From Mallotus nudiflorus (taxonomy: Eukaryota; Streptophyta; Magnoliopsida; Malpighiales; Euphorbiaceae): 64,000 bases of DNA. Numbering within the stretch: position 1 is the first letter of the stretch; every line of letters starts with the position of its first letter. Made by a program: the position numbers and the translations under genes. The stretch covers positions 1 to 64,000 of the forward strand of contig CANTUR010000609.1 in assembly GCA_947683625.1 (NCBI GenBank), read 5' to 3'. Below, one piece after another: positions 33,690-47,004 of the stretch. The notes beneath the pieces are model-generated. The model was not told the origin of the DNA and searched no databases. It saw only the letters and a list, made by a program, of their open reading frames with translations.

Positions 33690-35043
33690 TGAAGGGGAAC
33701 AGATAAAATTACGAAAAAGTCTGTACTTATTATTATATAAAAATTGAATAATTTAGTCATTTACTAATAAAAGTAAAATTTAATTAATTAAAATGTAATT
33801 TTAATTTGATAGAAAGTCTATTTCTATTTTAATTAGGTCAACTTCTATTTTATTTCTAATAAAAATTAAATAAAATAAAATATAATTCTAATTGAATTGA
33901 AAGTATATATCTTATTTTATTTTATCTCTAATAAAAATTTTAATTTAATTGAAAGTATATTTTCTATTCTAATTAGGTTAATTTCTATTTTATCTCAAAT
34001 AAAAATTAATTTAATTAAAATATAATTCTAATATAATTGAAAGTATGTAACTTATTTTAATTAGGTTAACTTCTATTTTATCTCTAACAAAATTAAATTA
34101 AATTAAATTAATTAAAATGTAATTCTAATTTAATTAAAATTATATTTTCTATTCTAATTAGGTTAACTTCTATTTTATCTCTAATAAAAATAAAATTAAT
34201 TAACATATAATTCTAATTTAATTGAAAGTATGTTTCCTATTTTATTTATTTTAATCTCTATTTATCTCAAAAAAATTAAATTAATTAAAATTCTAGTGAT
34301 AATTTGGTTCAAAATATATATTTTTCTATTTTAATTAGGTCTACTTATATTATATCTCATATAAATCAAAATAGATAAAATAATTTTATAATTCTTGTTA
34401 TATTAAATTTAAAAGTTAATAATTAAAATCAAAATTAATAAATTTTATAAAAATAGGAAAAGTATACAATTTTTTTAAAAAATAGATATTTTTATGAATT
34501 AAAAATTAATAAATAAAAAATAGAGCATATAATTTGTTTGAAAGTATATTTTCTATAAGAAAAATAATATAATTATCGTTTTTAGATACTTTTATAAAAT
34601 TTAACAAGAATAAGTTAAAATTAAAGTAATTAATATTTATAATTTTTTATATAAATAAAAGTATTAGTATTTAAAATAATGAAGAAATAAAGTGTTATAA
34701 TTCAAATAAAAAATTTACTAAAATTGTAATAAATTTTAATTTCAATAGAGTTGTAATATTTAAAATGTTATATAAAGAAAATATAATTTTTATTATTTTA
34801 AATTTTTTATTAAAAATAACTAATGATTTTTTTGTTATCTTATGATTAATTATAACTATAATATTTTTTTATATGAAATCAGTTTTAGAGTTGAGAAAAA
34901 TTAATTATAAGAAATATCGAAATAATATCATATAATTATTTAAATAAAATATTTATAAAAATTGTAATGAATTATAGCTATATTAAATTAATATTAAATT
35001 TTTATATAAATAAATAATACTATTATTATTTTAAAACTTTTAT

Positions 35044-35103
<60 letters not shown>

Positions 35104-35195
35104 TTGTTTAATTATTTAGTTATTATATATTACGAGTCAAATAAATTTTTTTATTCACATGTAAAATACAACTACATATATATATATATATATAA
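33690..35195. repeat. AT-rich repeat unit, copy 2, with ~88 bp tandem array
   Basis: Second copy of the unit at 22174-22286 plus 32510-33029. Between about 33805 and 34390 it has around seven degenerate units of ~88 bp, each with GAAAGTATATTTTCTA, AATTAGGTTAACTTC and TTATCTCTAATAAAA. The right block at 34890-35165 matches copy 1, except that an expanded TAA array (35047-35102) has grown in it. No coding capacity seen. Confidence 0.7.
35047..35102. repeat. TAA trinucleotide microsatellite
   Basis: About 18 TAA units, absent from the equivalent place in copy 1. Confidence 0.95.
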
Positions 35196-37370
35196 TTTTG
35201 AAAATTTTGAAAATTTTATATAAATAAATAAGTCAAATTTAAATATAAAAAATTTTCAATTAAGCAAGTTTTCTTTTTTACCAAATCAAGCAGGGTTTGA
35301 CTTTAAAAAATTCATTGAGCTCTGCTAAATCTATGATGTGAATTTAATGGAAATTTGTTGATTTTATGGTTTTGGATCATTCCACGGTCATGTTTGAAAC
35401 TGTGTTGAGATGTGTCTTTATCTAGTAAGGAGCACGGATTAAAGTATGAGCTTGTTGATGTTTATGATGGAATTTGTCATTCTGACAGAGAGGCACCTAG
35501 CTGAGACACAGATGTGTTGTAGATAGTTTACAAAAGGTGTTTAAGTTCCAGAAATGCACTTAAATCATGATATGATTGTATTATGCACAATATGGCGGAC
35601 CTTAATTTGAGGTGCTATTTTTTCTCCTTATTTTGTCTCCATTTATACTTTAATTATATAAAAATCTAATTTTAAGGTTTGGCATATGATAATCTCATTA
35701 TTGTTAGCTACCCTAACACTCATTTATACACTCTTTTACAACACAGTGTGTAATTTTATCCCATTTTGGAATTTTTTCCTGTAAATCTTTGCTAATTGTT
35801 TTTTCTACTTTTTTTTTTGTTTTGTCATTATTTATGTTGTAATTAATTGTTAATTTATGCACTTTAATTATTTCTATTACACAATAAGCTCAAATCAAAT
35901 TGAAGGTTCGAGTTTAGAATTTTACCATTAACTCAGTTTCGAACTATCCTCCAGTTTATGACTCCAACAATGACCTTACCAAAAAAAAAAAAAAAAAAAT
36001 TATTTCTACCAAATTTTAAATAAAAAATTATTTCACTTACATATTAAATTATATATTTAATCTCTTACTAACTAAAAATTTTATAATTTTGAGCTTTTAT
36101 CAACTTATATAGTTACATTTAATTTATATATATATATAATTCTTACATAAAATTAAAATACGAATAAAATTTATTACTTTTGGGTTCATCAATGCTATGC
36201 TTTTTTTTTTTAATTAAATTTATTGTGTGTGTATATATATAAATATATCTTTTATCATGCATCATTTTGATTAGAGATGAAACCACATTTAAGTGAGTGT
36301 GGTTAAAATAATCATATTTACAATTAAAAATATTTTATAAAATTATATGTTTATTTTACTAGACTCTATATACATCAATGTTAGTAAAATCTAATTTTTA
36401 CTCTATTCGATGTTAAGTTTAATTTTAATCCACTAAATATAATTTTTAACTTGGTCTCTCGTTTTGACACTACCAAATGAATATGTATCATATTATGTGT
36501 GTGTGAGTAGAAGATCCAATCGTACACATGGCACATATAGTTAATGATGATATGAAGAGAGTGAAAAAAAAAATAATAAATTAAAACTTGAATTATTCCG
36601 AATAGACATGCTTTCTTATGAAGCAAACTGTGTGCAACATGTTGCATTATTGTGTTATATATGGGGTCCCAAAAGATAAAAATTGATATACACAATTTCT
36701 ATTGATTTGAAGTAGCACTAGTCGGTGAGCACGGCTATAAGCTTTTGCTACTCAGTATTATTATTATTATTATTATTATTTGTTTAATTCAGTAGCTCAT
36801 ATCTTTTTACATGTCATCATGATATATGGAGACAACCCCACATTACGACCCAAGATGTGATAGTGCTCTAAACTACAAATATATATTAAGAAATAGAAAG
36901 ATTCTTTGTAGTGTTATAAAATACAATTAGTGCATTATCCAGTTATTGGTGATGATGATGATCACCTACCACACGAGAAGTAACAAGCACGATGATTAAG
37001 CATCTAATTATGAAGAATATGTAAGTTGAGAGAAAAAAAATTCATTTAAAACTTCTAAATTTTAATCACTCTCACTTAATTTGATTAGTTTTATCATGTT
37101 TGTATATTTTATGAATGAATAAATTTAAAATTCAAAATAGTTTTTATATTTATAAAAAATTTATTTATATTGGGTGCATGCATTAAATGGTTTTATTTCG
37201 TAAAACTTCAATCAATCTAAATATCAATAGAGTATATAATAAAAACGTCAAATGATTCAAGTATTGATAAATTGTACAGTCTCTTTTTTTAAATAATGTA
37301 AAAATTAATTTCATAAACAACAACAATATACAATTCTCATATCTTTACTTCATAATACCCTTAAATAGAC
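35196..37370. other. Intergenic AT-rich stretch, no gene supported
   Basis: Contains a slightly GC-richer piece (about 35300-35620) whose broken frames look vaguely gene-like, a 19-base poly-A at about 35981, a TTA microsatellite at 36757-36780, and a minus-strand open frame of 104 residues at 36381-36695 with no recognisable motif. Nothing firm. Confidence 0.4.
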
Positions 37371-38923
37371 TGTCACGATCCGAACTCGAGGGCATATGAC
37401 CGGCACTAGGAAATGGAAAGGCATAAGGCCTCCGAAACCCGTAGTAAGCTTTAAAGAAAAGATAAACAATACCTTACAATTTAAAACTTTATTTTAAAAT
37501 AGAACACATTATCAAACTGATTTTTCTTAAAAATAAATAGATTCAAGTGCTTAATAGAAATGTGTTTCAACGTCACGTATTATAAATTTAAACTTAAATC
37601 TTATACATAAGCGTGGTTCGTACAAATAAACTACACAATATACTTAAAACATATAACTCTTAGTACATATACTAATGTAGCATCCTAGAATAATACAACA
37701 ATACAACTTACAATGACCTACATAAAATAGTCGGTGAAAAAAAAACCCGACGTGGAGATAGTCTAAGGTTGAACTCCCAAGCTCCTGAAAAAAAATAAAT
37801 TGAGGGGAATCAGACCTCACTGAGTAAGTCAATAAAAAAGTTGTACAGTTTGAAAACTTTTTTGAAAACTATAATTATAGTGAAAATAATTTATAATGTA
37901 AAGGTATACCTTTTGAAAAATCTCGATAGAACCCTAAACCCAAGAATCTAAATGGTCAACCGGGTCCACTTATTCCAATCAGACTGTCGGTCCTCGAAAG
38001 TAAAGGCATCAACTGAGGCACCAAGTCGCAGTCGTTCACTTAATCCAAATATATGGTACTGGCGGTCCCCAAGAGCTAGGGCATCAACCGAGACACCCAT
38101 CCCAGTCCATTATTAACCTTATAATCACTGGCGGTCCCCGAGAGCACAGGCTTCCACCGAGGCACCCGTCCCAGTTTAACATTCACCAGTCATATATAAT
38201 TTGGATCCACCTCTCAATCTCTACTATGTGCACACGGTCCTGGTGAGACCCACCAGGTAGCCCGTTCTACCAAAATTTCTCAAAATCGATTTTAAATAAA
38301 TAAAATGCATTTAAATCTTAAATAATAGCATTAAATTAAATAAATCTTATAATCAATATAATAAAAATATGAGTGCATGCATTCTTTAAATAAACACACG
38401 CATATATCGTTTTATTGACTTACAAGATGAATGTGAAGGCTGACGACCACGCGTCTGCCTCGATCTCACGGCTTCTACTCCGATATGCTCTAAAAGAAAA
38501 ATAACAAATCGACTTTTAAAACATGACTATGGAATTGAAATCAACAATTAACAAAACAATGAAATTCCAGGCTGACTCGAGAAAAATCGGACAAGACTCA
38601 ATAGATAGGATATAACCTAACTAACGGTAGAAATTTTACGAATATCACATTTTACGAGAAAATCTACCGAAATTTTGACAGGATCTCCTCTGTAGAATGG
38701 ACATCTCTCTACCAAAGGTAGAGCCAGACCTGCATAAAATGCACTTCTAATATCCACAAACATTCACACTCGAGTCGGGCTCCAAACTACATTTAGCCCA
38801 GACTGAGATCACAACTCAACAAAATATCGAGAATTAATAACATTTATTTCTCAAAATTAAACAACTAAATTTGTATTCCGTTGTCAAAATATAATTATAA
38901 CCCAATTTAAAACCATTATAATG

Positions 38924-38963
<40 letters not shown>

Positions 38964-40180
38964 TGGAATTTAATATTTAAAATTTACACTACTTAAGTAA
39001 AAGTACCAATTAATTTATAAAAATTGTCTAAACCCCTTAAATATTAATAAAACTAATTAAAATATATATATTTAACTATGTTTAGCATAAAATTACTTTT
39101 TTTTACCCCCCTAAAATACATAAATTACATAATGTGCTATTAATACTGAATTCCTTAAAATTATTTAATCATGCCAAAAATTTATTTTCTCAAAATAAAT
39201 CTTCCTAATATAATTAAAACATTTAATCAACCAACAATTTTTTTCTTCCAAAAATATAATTTAACCTAAAAATCACATTTGGCATAAACTCAAAAATATT
39301 TATAAAAATAGTATAAAAATCACAAAAATTATAATTTGAGTTCTAAAATTAATAACATTCACTAATAACCTCAATTATTAAAATTTCATAATTTTTTAAC
39401 CATAATTTTTGAAAATTAACATAAATACCAATTAAATACCTAAAATTTATATAAACCTCTAATTAACACAAAAATTCTAAAACCTTAAATAAAATTAATA
39501 TACCAAAAACCATTAACTATGATTACTCTAATTTTTACTAATTAAACCAAATAAATATTCAATAAATCCAAATAAAAATTAAATAAAATTATGCAAAAAT
39601 TCTGTAAATTAAGAAAAATGCTTAAAAATTCAAATTTGAAGCAATTTATTGGCATAATCCAACATATACTCAAAAACAACCTAAAATCAACATTCTAATT
39701 CGAGCAACAACCCAAAAACAACCTGTCAACAACTTAAAAACAACACTGAGCAACTCACCTTCAACCTCCAATTCCGGTGCCGGATGTGAGTTGCAACGGC
39801 GGCTCTCAGCTTGGACGGACACCTAAGAGGATGAGGGAAGTTAGGGAAGCTTGGGTGGCGCCAGATTAGCTTCGGTTCGAGCTGACAGAGGAAGAAAATG
39901 GGAGGCAGCGACAGTAACACCTCCTGAGCTCCTTCCCGCGGCGGCAATGACGTCTCTGGTGGTGGCAGTGAGAATGGCGCAGTGAGGAAGTAAGGAGAGA
40001 TGGTGAGGGATGGAGAGAGAGAGGCTGCAGGGGCTGGGTCGGGAAGCTTCTTCCCTGTTTTCATTTTGTTTTTCTATTTTCTTTTGTTTTTCTTTTGTCA
40101 CTTTTGTATTCGGTTTTGGTCCTTTTTCTTCACATATACATATACATATATATACACTTATATCATATTATATATATATA

Positions 40181-43100
40181 TGTAATATCCCGTGTTTTTT
40201 TAAAATATTTTTACACTGTACCGAGATATGCAGTGTTAATAATTTATGTATATTATATGATATTTTTACGAGTTAATATGTATTTAAAACCTATTTTAAT
40301 TACTGTGTATTATTTTCAATGTTTTACGTAAAATTTTCCCGGGACTTGCATTTTTGGGGAAATTTTCACGTAAGCAATGTATTATTAATTATTTTAAATG
40401 TATTTTCGGACTTGCATGAACTCATACGTATTTTTAAAATACTAAATAAAGACTATGTGTGTGAATATTTATTTAATTAGGGTTTAATATATATTACCCT
40501 AATATTTTATTATTTATTTATTGTTATTTAATTATTTTATTTATTATTAAATTATTAAAATTATTTTATTATTATTTAATTATTTTATTTTCTTTTTCTT
40601 TTTTTTTTCTTTTTCTTTTTCTTTTCTTTCTTTCTTTTTCTTTTTTTTTTCTTCTTCTTCTTCTTTCCTTCTCTCCCGCGCCCGACCACCACCCACCTCA
40701 CCCCTCACCGCTGCAACTCCGGTCACCTACCGTCAGTGTGCCTCCCGGCTTGCCACCGCCATTCCCAGCCGTCCCCCGCCGCCAGCAGCTCCCTTCCCCG
40801 GCGCCGGCAGCTCCATTTTCCATTTTTGGCCGAAAATTGTCCCTTTGCCGTTTCTCCCATTTCCGGCCACCGTTTTCTACACCGCCGATCTCTTTCTTCT
40901 CCTTGAGCTCTGGTGAGTGTGATTCTAGCTTTGGTTTGGGCTAAAATGGTCTAGAATTGCTTAGGTTTCGATTTTTCCAATTCGGTCATATTAGGGTTTT
41001 TGATTTTTTTGAGCTTCGAATTGGATGATTCATAAAAACTCCCTTCAAAAATGTTGTTCCTAGTAGCTCAATCTACATGTATGAATTTTTGTAGAATTTT
41101 TGGAGAATTTTTGGATTTTTGGGTATTTTTGAATATTTTAATATTATTTTCTAATTTTCGGAAATTAATTATTTAAATTATGAAATTGGAGTTTATGGTT
41201 AAATTAGGTGTTGAAATGAATTATAGGAATTTATTTGGAATTTTTATGAATTTCTAAGTATTTATTTTGAATTATTAAAGTTTATGTGATTTTGAGAAAT
41301 TAGGTTAATTGTGTTTTAAATTGAATTTAATTGGTTAATTGAGTTTAAATATTGATATTATTGATAAATATGTTGAGAAAATTAATTTTGGATAATTGTA
41401 TGATTTTTGGTGAATTTTTGAAGTAATTTAAGTATATTTATATATATAGGGGTATTTTGGTAATTTTACCCTAAATTGTCTAAAAATGTAATTTAATTGG
41501 TTTTAATAATTATTTAAGGTATAAAAATGATTTCTACAAATTAATTAGTATTTTTAACTAATTAAAACTATTTTTCGTGAATTATTTTCAATTATATATA
41601 TAATATACGGTTTTACTAATAAAATGAGTTTTTATCGATTTTTTTCAGTGTTTTAAGGTTAATTATGTAATTTCTACCTATGAGATGTATTTCTAGGTTT
41701 TAAGGATATTTTTGGTATATCTGAAATTATTCTGTGTTTGTGGACCCCGGTCGGTGGATTGTAGTTTGGAGTCCGACCGTGGGATTTTGATTATGCCTTG
41801 TGTAGTTTTTTTAAGTGTATTTCTTTGCAGGGTCGGCTCTACTCTTTTGAGTAGAGAGATGTCCGTTTTACAGGGGAGGTTCTGTCGAATTTTCGGTAGG
41901 ATTCTCGTAAAACGTGATATCCAGTCGAACCCTAAATTCTGATTCTGTGTTTAATACTCTAGATCGAATTCTAGGATTTCTGTTAGGTTTATTCTGATAT
42001 CGGTTATTTATTGCTTGTTTAGTTGCACCGAGACCGAGGGCTAGTGGACCAGACCCGTCGGACCCGTCTCGTGGAGCGCATTAGGTGAGTTACTATACTA
42101 TATATATATACTTAGGATGCATGATTTAGAAATGCATGTTTTATGTTGATTAAATATGCATAAATAATTTGATTATTTCTTAAGTTTACATTAAGTATAT
42201 TTTTGGTTTATTTTTGGTATATAATAAATTATATGCATGTTTTGTGAATAAAATATATTTAAAATGTTTTTAAATATATTTCTAGCTTAAGTTATAATTT
42301 GATTGAATTCATTTGACATATATATACTCGAAATATACCTGGTTTACTTTTGGTATATTTCCGGTATATATATGGTTTATATTGTTATTTCATTTATATT
42401 CATGCATCATTTATTTTTGTGAATGAATGTTATATTTAATGATGAAGGATATCAATAGAACGTGCTACCTAGTGGGCAGCACTAGGACCGAGTACGTACC
42501 GGTACGCCTATAGCTTTAGGCTATATTACTAACTATTTGTGGATATTGGTTTGATATGATTATTGATGTGTGAGATGTGATTTGGGTGTGATTGCTGGAG
42601 CTCGGTTGACCAAGTGTCTCGGGGCCAATCACATTGGCAGTCAGACTGCTGGAGCTCGGTTGACTTAGTGTCTCGGGGCCAGTCTACTGTCTAAATGGAT
42701 TAAGTGAATATATTTGGATTAAGTGAGCCTGTATGGCTAGAGTGTTGTCTAACACTATTTTTGAGGTTGCAATATTCTAGGGTTCTATGTGATCCTTCAT
42801 AAACTGGGATTTTCAAATAAATATATAAAAATGATTTTCTGCATCTGTGAGAAATTGCCTGTATATATATATTAGATATATATATATACTATTGATTGTA
42901 TGCATTATCACTTAGTGTGTATGTATATATATTATAGTAATTCACTCAGTGAGGTCTGACTCCCCTCCGTTGACTATTTTTCAGGAGAGTCAACATCCTC
43001 AGACCTCAGTAGCAGGTCGATACACCGGATTTCTTCCGCCCCGGCTTCTTTGTGTAAATTATATACTTGAGTCTTATTTATTTTATCTAGACACTGCAGT

Positions 43101-43387
43101 AGTTGTGAATTAAAGTATTGGATTTCATGTATTTTATTTTAAAGAGATGTATTAGATTGAAACTGGATTTGTATTAAAGGGATTTTATATATGTGATGAG
43201 ATTTTGATTTAAATCCAGTTGATGTGGATAATATTATGATATTATGATTTTTTATTTCCGCTGCATATTATATTGTTACTGTTATTATGGCATGATTTAT
43301 TTTATTTTTAGGCTTGCTACGGGTTCCGGATTCGAAAGAATTCTCGTTCCCTAGCGCCAGTCATGACCCCTGTTTTGGATCGTGACA
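40181..43387 (+). mobile_element. Family-A solo LTR nested in family-B solo LTR
   Basis: 3207 bp, TGTAATATCCCG to GGATCGTGACA, flanked by ATATA at 40176-40180 and 43388-43392. Candidate splice sites are at the family-A positions: donor 40913, acceptor 41830, donor 42085, acceptor 42984, donor 43054, acceptor 43311. The second and third islands are 254 and 69 bp. Confidence 0.95.
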
Positions 43388-43552
43388 ATATATATATAAA
43401 TTATAAACTATTAATATATAATTATGCATGTATGTGTGTATAGGTAAATATTGGTATATATACATATACTACATACACACATATATATACACAAGTTATT
43501 TTAATATACATACATCTAAAATAATATTTAACCCTAAATATACATATAAGTA

Positions 43553-43554
<2 letters not shown>

Positions 43555-43594
<40 letters not shown>
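43555..43594. repeat. TA microsatellite
   Basis: About 20 TA units in the distal part of the family-B solo LTR. Confidence 0.95.
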
Positions 43595-43595
<1 letters not shown>

Positions 43596-43924
43596 CCTTA
43601 GAGTTAATATAGTTTAAAATAGCAATAATAATAATAATGATAATAATAGACAATGAAATTCTAGACAATAAATAAATAATACTCACATATATTAATAACC
43701 CTAAAATAATATTAACATAAATATAATATAATGCAAAAGTAATTATTAATAACACTATTAAAATTCCTTTATTTAAATAAAAAATATAGGGTATTACATA
43801 GGCATAACCACTAGATCGATTCCTTATTGAAACATATATAAAATGTATTAGATTTGTAATACATAATTAAATTCAACAACTGAATATAAAGCATCCATAT
43901 TAGATATCACATATTAAATAATGG

Positions 43925-44030
43925 ATAGCCAATGAAGTTTAGTTTAATTGATCAAAACTCAAACCCTTGAAAATAAGAGGTCCCAAATTTGATCTCCAGG
44001 TGTTATATATTATTATTATTATAGTTGTTT
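43925..44030 (+). mobile_element. Possible tRNA-derived SINE
   Basis: Contains an A-box-like TAGTTTAATTGATCAAAA followed about 35 bp later by a B-box-like GGTCCCAAATTTGATCTCC, then a TTA-rich tail. This is the layout of tRNA-derived plant SINEs. No target duplication was confirmed. Confidence 0.35.
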
Positions 44031-46326
44031 GGTGATAATTATAATTTGATAATGATTTATTAATGTAGCTGATAATAGATATTGTAACCAAGTCGTCCTA
44101 AAGACTACTAAATTAAAAAAAATGGATATAGTACTCCAATTATAAATGAAAACCACTCTATTTTTACTAACATTTGTACAAATTTCATTTTTATAATAAC
44201 TGATTTATAAAAAAATAATTTTCATCCTTAGATAAATATAGCCAGTTTAATTTTTCATAAATAATAATTTTTTAAAAAAAATTTTATATATGAATCAAAC
44301 TTGTTCATCACCAATAGTAAAACAAAGACTTAAACATTGATCATCGGTCATCGGTCATCAGTCATCAACAAACCAATCTTGGATTTTGTTGTTTAATTTC
44401 CCCTCAGCGCACGCTCCTATAAAAAATATTCAAGAAAAATATTTGTATTTAATATATTAGTTTGCACGTATAACGTTTCATAAAGGTCTTTAAAAAAAAA
44501 AATTTAATGGGTATTGCTATGTTCATGATCTAATATTTGAGATCCACATCTCGTATAATTATAATAATGTTTATTAAAATCACAAGACCATGTGTGAAGC
44601 TTATTTATTGTGTTTCTTTTCCTTCCGCATAAGTTAAATATTATTATTTTTTTAATATAAATATCGTATTATCTAAATATTAATAATATATATATATAAA
44701 GGGACAATTTATAATAGTAATAAAATTCAAATTTTACACAATTAATTACTTTTAAAGAAAAAAATATTATTTTATAACTCTCTCACTATCAAAATTTTAT
44801 GCTTTTAGTTAGATATTTGGTAGCAGTTTTTCTCACCAAATATGTATTACATAGATATGAGCATGGCCCACACTTTATGATATTGCAGTACTGTGATGCT
44901 TCTCTTATACATTAATTTGCTTTTTAATCGAATTATGTTACAAATTAATTTTTATTTGTTAGTAGAACCTCCTATTTCTTTATTTTTTTAAATATTGATA
45001 TTTAATTATTTTTATTCAAAAAGATTTTACAAGCATATTCTCTAGAAGTAAAAAAATCGAAAACTGAATCCACATTCCTGAATTACTTATTTTTTAAAAT
45101 AAGCAATTACTGAATCGCTTAAATTTATTTAGAAGTTGATGTTTCGAACCAATTTTGATGTGTTATATTAGATAAAATTACCTGAATTAAAGCAGAGAAG
45201 ACTTATGATCATTCTATACAAATTTGATTTAAAGATTTATGTATGTAGCTAGATGCATGAGGGTTGGATCCACAATTAACAAATCACAAAAAATGAAATG
45301 ATCAATATGCACATATACGTGGTTCATTTTTGGCTCTATACTGCAGGAACCTATCTTGATTCGATTTTTTATTCATATGTATGCCCATATATCCTCCACT
45401 ATATTAATGTTGAAATTGTTCACAATAAATGTGGGCAAGTCTTAATTTCTTAATTTAATTGTTTTTTTTTTCAATATAAATTTTCTCTAATGCTAATAAG
45501 AATTCAATTAGAATAAAATGGTTCCATTTATCGCAGTCCTATCCCTCCAACTACAAAATTATTGCAATTGTATTGTTATCAAACTCAAAAGAGAGATATC
45601 TCTAAAGGTTTTTACATTTTTATAATTTTACCTGAACTTTTTAATTATTGTACATATAATCTATCAATTTTTAATTACAATTCTAATATATGTAATATAA
45701 TTGATACGAATTGTACATATTGTAACAAATACTATAATCATTTTTTTTTATAATAATTTTCATAACTCTTAGGGACTACTATCACTATTATTTATTTTAA
45801 AATGAAATGAGTTGTACCTCAATTAAAATTTTACTTGTAATATATATTTTTTTTTATAAAATACAAGTATTACTACTTTTTCAAGTTGTAATTAAAATTG
45901 AAATGAAAGACAAATAACAATATATGATGGTACGTAGTAATTTTAACTTACATGATGCTGCATTGGTTGGATATGGTAGTTATTTTATTTATAATTATAT
46001 GCTTAAAATATATACTAATTATTTAATATAAGAAGATAAAATATTTAAAATATATATCATATTTATTTATCCGTCATAATACTTAATTTAACATAAAAGA
46101 ATATTGCAATAGTATTTTTTATTTGATTTTAAATAAAAAACATAGATCGTATATGAACAAAATAAAATAAAAAATTAAATTATTAGCAGATAATGGCATC
46201 TCTTGCTTTAAGCTTAATCTTGCGAAGGATAAAAAAAATTCATCAGTTTTTATATATAAGGGCTGCCCCGACAAGTTGACATTCAGCCAAACAAATTTAA
46301 AGATTAATTAATTTTTAATGTGCATA

Positions 46327-46358
<32 letters not shown>

Positions 46359-46411
46359 CATGCAGATATGACCTATATCAACTCTCCTCCCTCTACTTTT
46401 CCATTAAGTTT
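44031..46411. other. Intergenic AT-rich stretch
   Basis: No gene, RNA or element signature supported. Contains short direct repeats (CATCGGT near 44341-44365) and a TC microsatellite (46328-46342). Confidence 0.5.
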
Positions 46412-47004
46412 GAGAGGTGGTTTAGTTCGTACTCTATAATTAAAATTTAAATTACGATAAAAAATGAAAAAAAAATGAAAATTTAAAAAACATATTTAAT
46501 TTTACTAGCGAAAAGTAATGAAAATAAAAATTAAATATTATTTAATAATTAAAATTTTTTTTGAGAAAATATTTTTTATATATAAAAATTAACATTATAA
46601 TTATTTTTTATATATTAAAAATTGATATTATAATTATGTATTACAAAATATTTATTTATAAAAATATTATTATAATTATTTTAAAAATTTATAAAAACTA
46701 TTTGCTTTTGATAAGTATCATTTATTCAAACTTTTAATGAATATTTTTATTAATTTATATATTTCATTTATAAATTTTAAAAATAAATATTAATATTTAA
46801 ATATTTGATTAATTTATAATTGATTTGATTTAATTTTTAAAAGAATAAAAAGTTATTTACCAAGAACAATATGAGAATGATGATTCTCATTGATTGAGAA
46901 ATTACATTCTCATTTCCATATTAATTTTAATCAACAAAATATTAAAAATCAGAATTGGAACCGATTCTGATTTCAACTCTTATTTTTTACTAAACAATCG
47001 CTCC
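46412..47004. mobile_element. Possible MITE
   Basis: Left end GAGGTGGTTTAGT and right end ACTAAACAATCGCTCC are imperfect inverted repeats enclosing about 590 bp of AT-rich DNA with TGATTCTCATT and CCGATTCTGATTTC motifs, as often seen in plant MITEs. No convincing target duplication was found. Confidence 0.35.

Larger units (their letters stand above)
37371..43798 (-). mobile_element. Family-B solo LTR, split by a family-A solo LTR
   Basis: On the plus strand it runs from TGTCACGATCC to GGGTATTACA. Flanks are TAGAC (37366-37370) and TAGGC (43799-43803), a 4 of 5 target-duplication match. Without the nested LTR it is about 3.2 kb, the normal family-B length, and no internal region is present. 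Minus-sense splice-like sites: acceptor 38730, donor GTAAGT at 38418-38423, acceptor 37785, donor GTAAGT at 37706-37711. The nested LTR sits in the TA-rich part beside the first GC-rich island (39760-40060). Confidence 0.9.

Noticed and set aside
33800..34390. CRISPR-like array because of evenly spaced similar units
   Set aside because: Units are contiguous degenerate tandem repeats without unique spacers, in plant DNA.
35300..35620. Gene-like relic with KEHGLKYELVDVYDG in one frame, faintly like a glutathione S-transferase N-terminus
   Set aside because: Flanking frames are full of stops and do not continue the similarity. Too short to support an assignment.
36381..36695. 104-residue minus-strand open frame
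   Set aside because: AT-rich, no motif, no promoter or codon pattern unlike the surroundings. Probably chance.
37371..37420. Reading TGTCACGA blocks as regulatory cis-elements
   Set aside because: They are the conserved 3' ends of the family-B LTRs and recur at each LTR terminus.
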